Below, one piece after another: positions 5,778 through 6,014 of a DNA stretch of 6,014 bases (its first letter is position 1; every line of letters begins with the position of its first letter). The stretch is from a bacterium. Its GTDB lineage: Bacteria; SZUA-182; SZUA-191. A program made the position numbers and the translations under genes. The DNA is taken from contig QIEW01000454.1 in NCBI GenBank assembly GCA_003230535.1, forward strand, positions 1 to 6,014. The letters run 5' to 3'. The notes beneath the pieces were generated by a model. That model searched no databases and was not told where the DNA came from. It saw only the letters and a list, made by a program, of their open reading frames with translations.

Positions 5778-5820
5778 GGTTTTACCTGTTGCTTCGGCAA
5801 TTAAACCTGGTTATTTATAA
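5778..5820 (+). terminator. UUCG-capped hairpin after the wtp operon, possible terminator
   Basis: Eight bases after the wtpC stop, GGTTT (5778-5782) pairs with AAACC (5803-5807). Inside it, TTGC (5789-5792) pairs with GCAA (5797-5800) around a TTCG loop closed by C-G, an exceptionally stable tetraloop. An uneven internal loop separates the two stems. The downstream stretch TGGTTATTTATAAAA is T/A-rich but not a clean T-run, so it may terminate weakly or protect the transcript end. Confidence 0.45.
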
Positions 5821-5855
5821 AACGATGTACTAGTCTTACTGACGGTAGACGGTAA

Positions 5856-5877
5856 AGGACTTTTTTGAAAAAAGCCT
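5856..5877. repeat. T/A-rich hairpin CTTTTTTGAAAAAAG
   Basis: AGG plus CTTTTTT faces AAAAAAG plus CCT around a central G, with one unpaired A. The core closely matches, in reverse complement, the hairpin at 207-222 at the other end of the window. It could be a bidirectional terminator or a copy of a short intergenic repeat. No clean T-run follows on the plus strand. Confidence 0.35.
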
Positions 5878-5972
5878 AAAATCCGGCTGCCACAAGTCCC
5901 AAAACTCCGTTTTCGTTTACCAGCTCAGGTTTACGGCAAACTAAAATACTGACCAAGGCTCGGTGATTTTAA

Positions 5973-5999
5973 CCGCAGAGAACGCAGAGGTCACAGAGA
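5973..5999. repeat. Tandem 9-base repeat with CAGAG core
   Basis: Three consecutive 9-base units, CCGCAGAGA, ACGCAGAGG and TCACAGAGA, share the pattern N-C-R-C-A-G-A-G-R. They sit at the right edge and may continue beyond 6014 in degenerate form. Strings of (G)CAGAG units are a common intergenic repeat in many bacteria and have no established function. Confidence 0.6.
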
Positions 6000-6014
6000 G
6001 TAGTACTTCTGCAA

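Overview
The window looks like a stretch of a bacterial chromosome, most likely from an anaerobic Firmicute. The clues are strong purine-rich ribosome binding sites, class V aminotransferase and WtpABC sequences of the kind common in Clostridia and Negativicutes, and moderately GC-rich genes broken by AT-rich material. The genus cannot be read from the sequence. The WtpA-like binding protein has a cleavable-type signal peptide with no lipobox cysteine. That would fit a host with an outer membrane and periplasm (for example Negativicutes) better than a single-membrane host, but this is only an inference.

Layout. Bases 3-110 can be read as the last 35 codons of an unidentified plus-strand gene. 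Bases 111-503 hold no convincing gene. They contain a weak terminator-like hairpin, several inverted repeats and a good sigma-70-type promoter (348-377). A cysteine desulfurase / selenocysteine lyase family PLP enzyme follows (504-1664). Immediately behind it is a 27-codon stub with a good ribosome binding site that matches the start of DUF433 antitoxin-like proteins and then breaks off (1708-1791). After 158 bases with no recognised content comes a markedly AT-rich gene (1950-2888) for a PD-(D/E)XK nuclease-like protein with a C-terminal DUF5655 domain. It is followed by a GTTGGG/CCCAAC dispersed-repeat hairpin. Bases 1792 to about 2940 look like acquired material lying between two host-like blocks.

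From 3004 to 5770 lies a tightly coupled three-gene ABC transporter operon of the WtpABC tungstate/molybdate type: binding protein, permease, and ATPase with a C-terminal TOBE/Mop-like domain. The genes overlap by 1 and 4 bases. The operon is followed by a UUCG-capped hairpin that may terminate it, a second T/A-rich hairpin, and a tandem 9-base repeat (CAGAG core) of the dispersed intergenic type at the window edge.

How the parts may work together. WtpABC would import tungstate or molybdate for the pterin cofactors of enzymes such as formate dehydrogenase, aldehyde oxidoreductase or molybdenum hydroxylases. The nearby desulfurase-family enzyme mobilises sulfur or selenium from (seleno)cysteine. 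Members of its subfamily are known near selenium-dependent molybdenum hydroxylase genes, so a shared role in metalloenzyme maturation is plausible but unproven. The DUF433 stub and the nuclease-like gene look like accessory or defence-type cargo unrelated to metal uptake. I see no clear novel multi-gene system. The best leads are the nuclease/DUF5655 gene in its insertion context, the structured leader ahead of the desulfurase, and the paired TCTATATG repeats ahead of wtpA.
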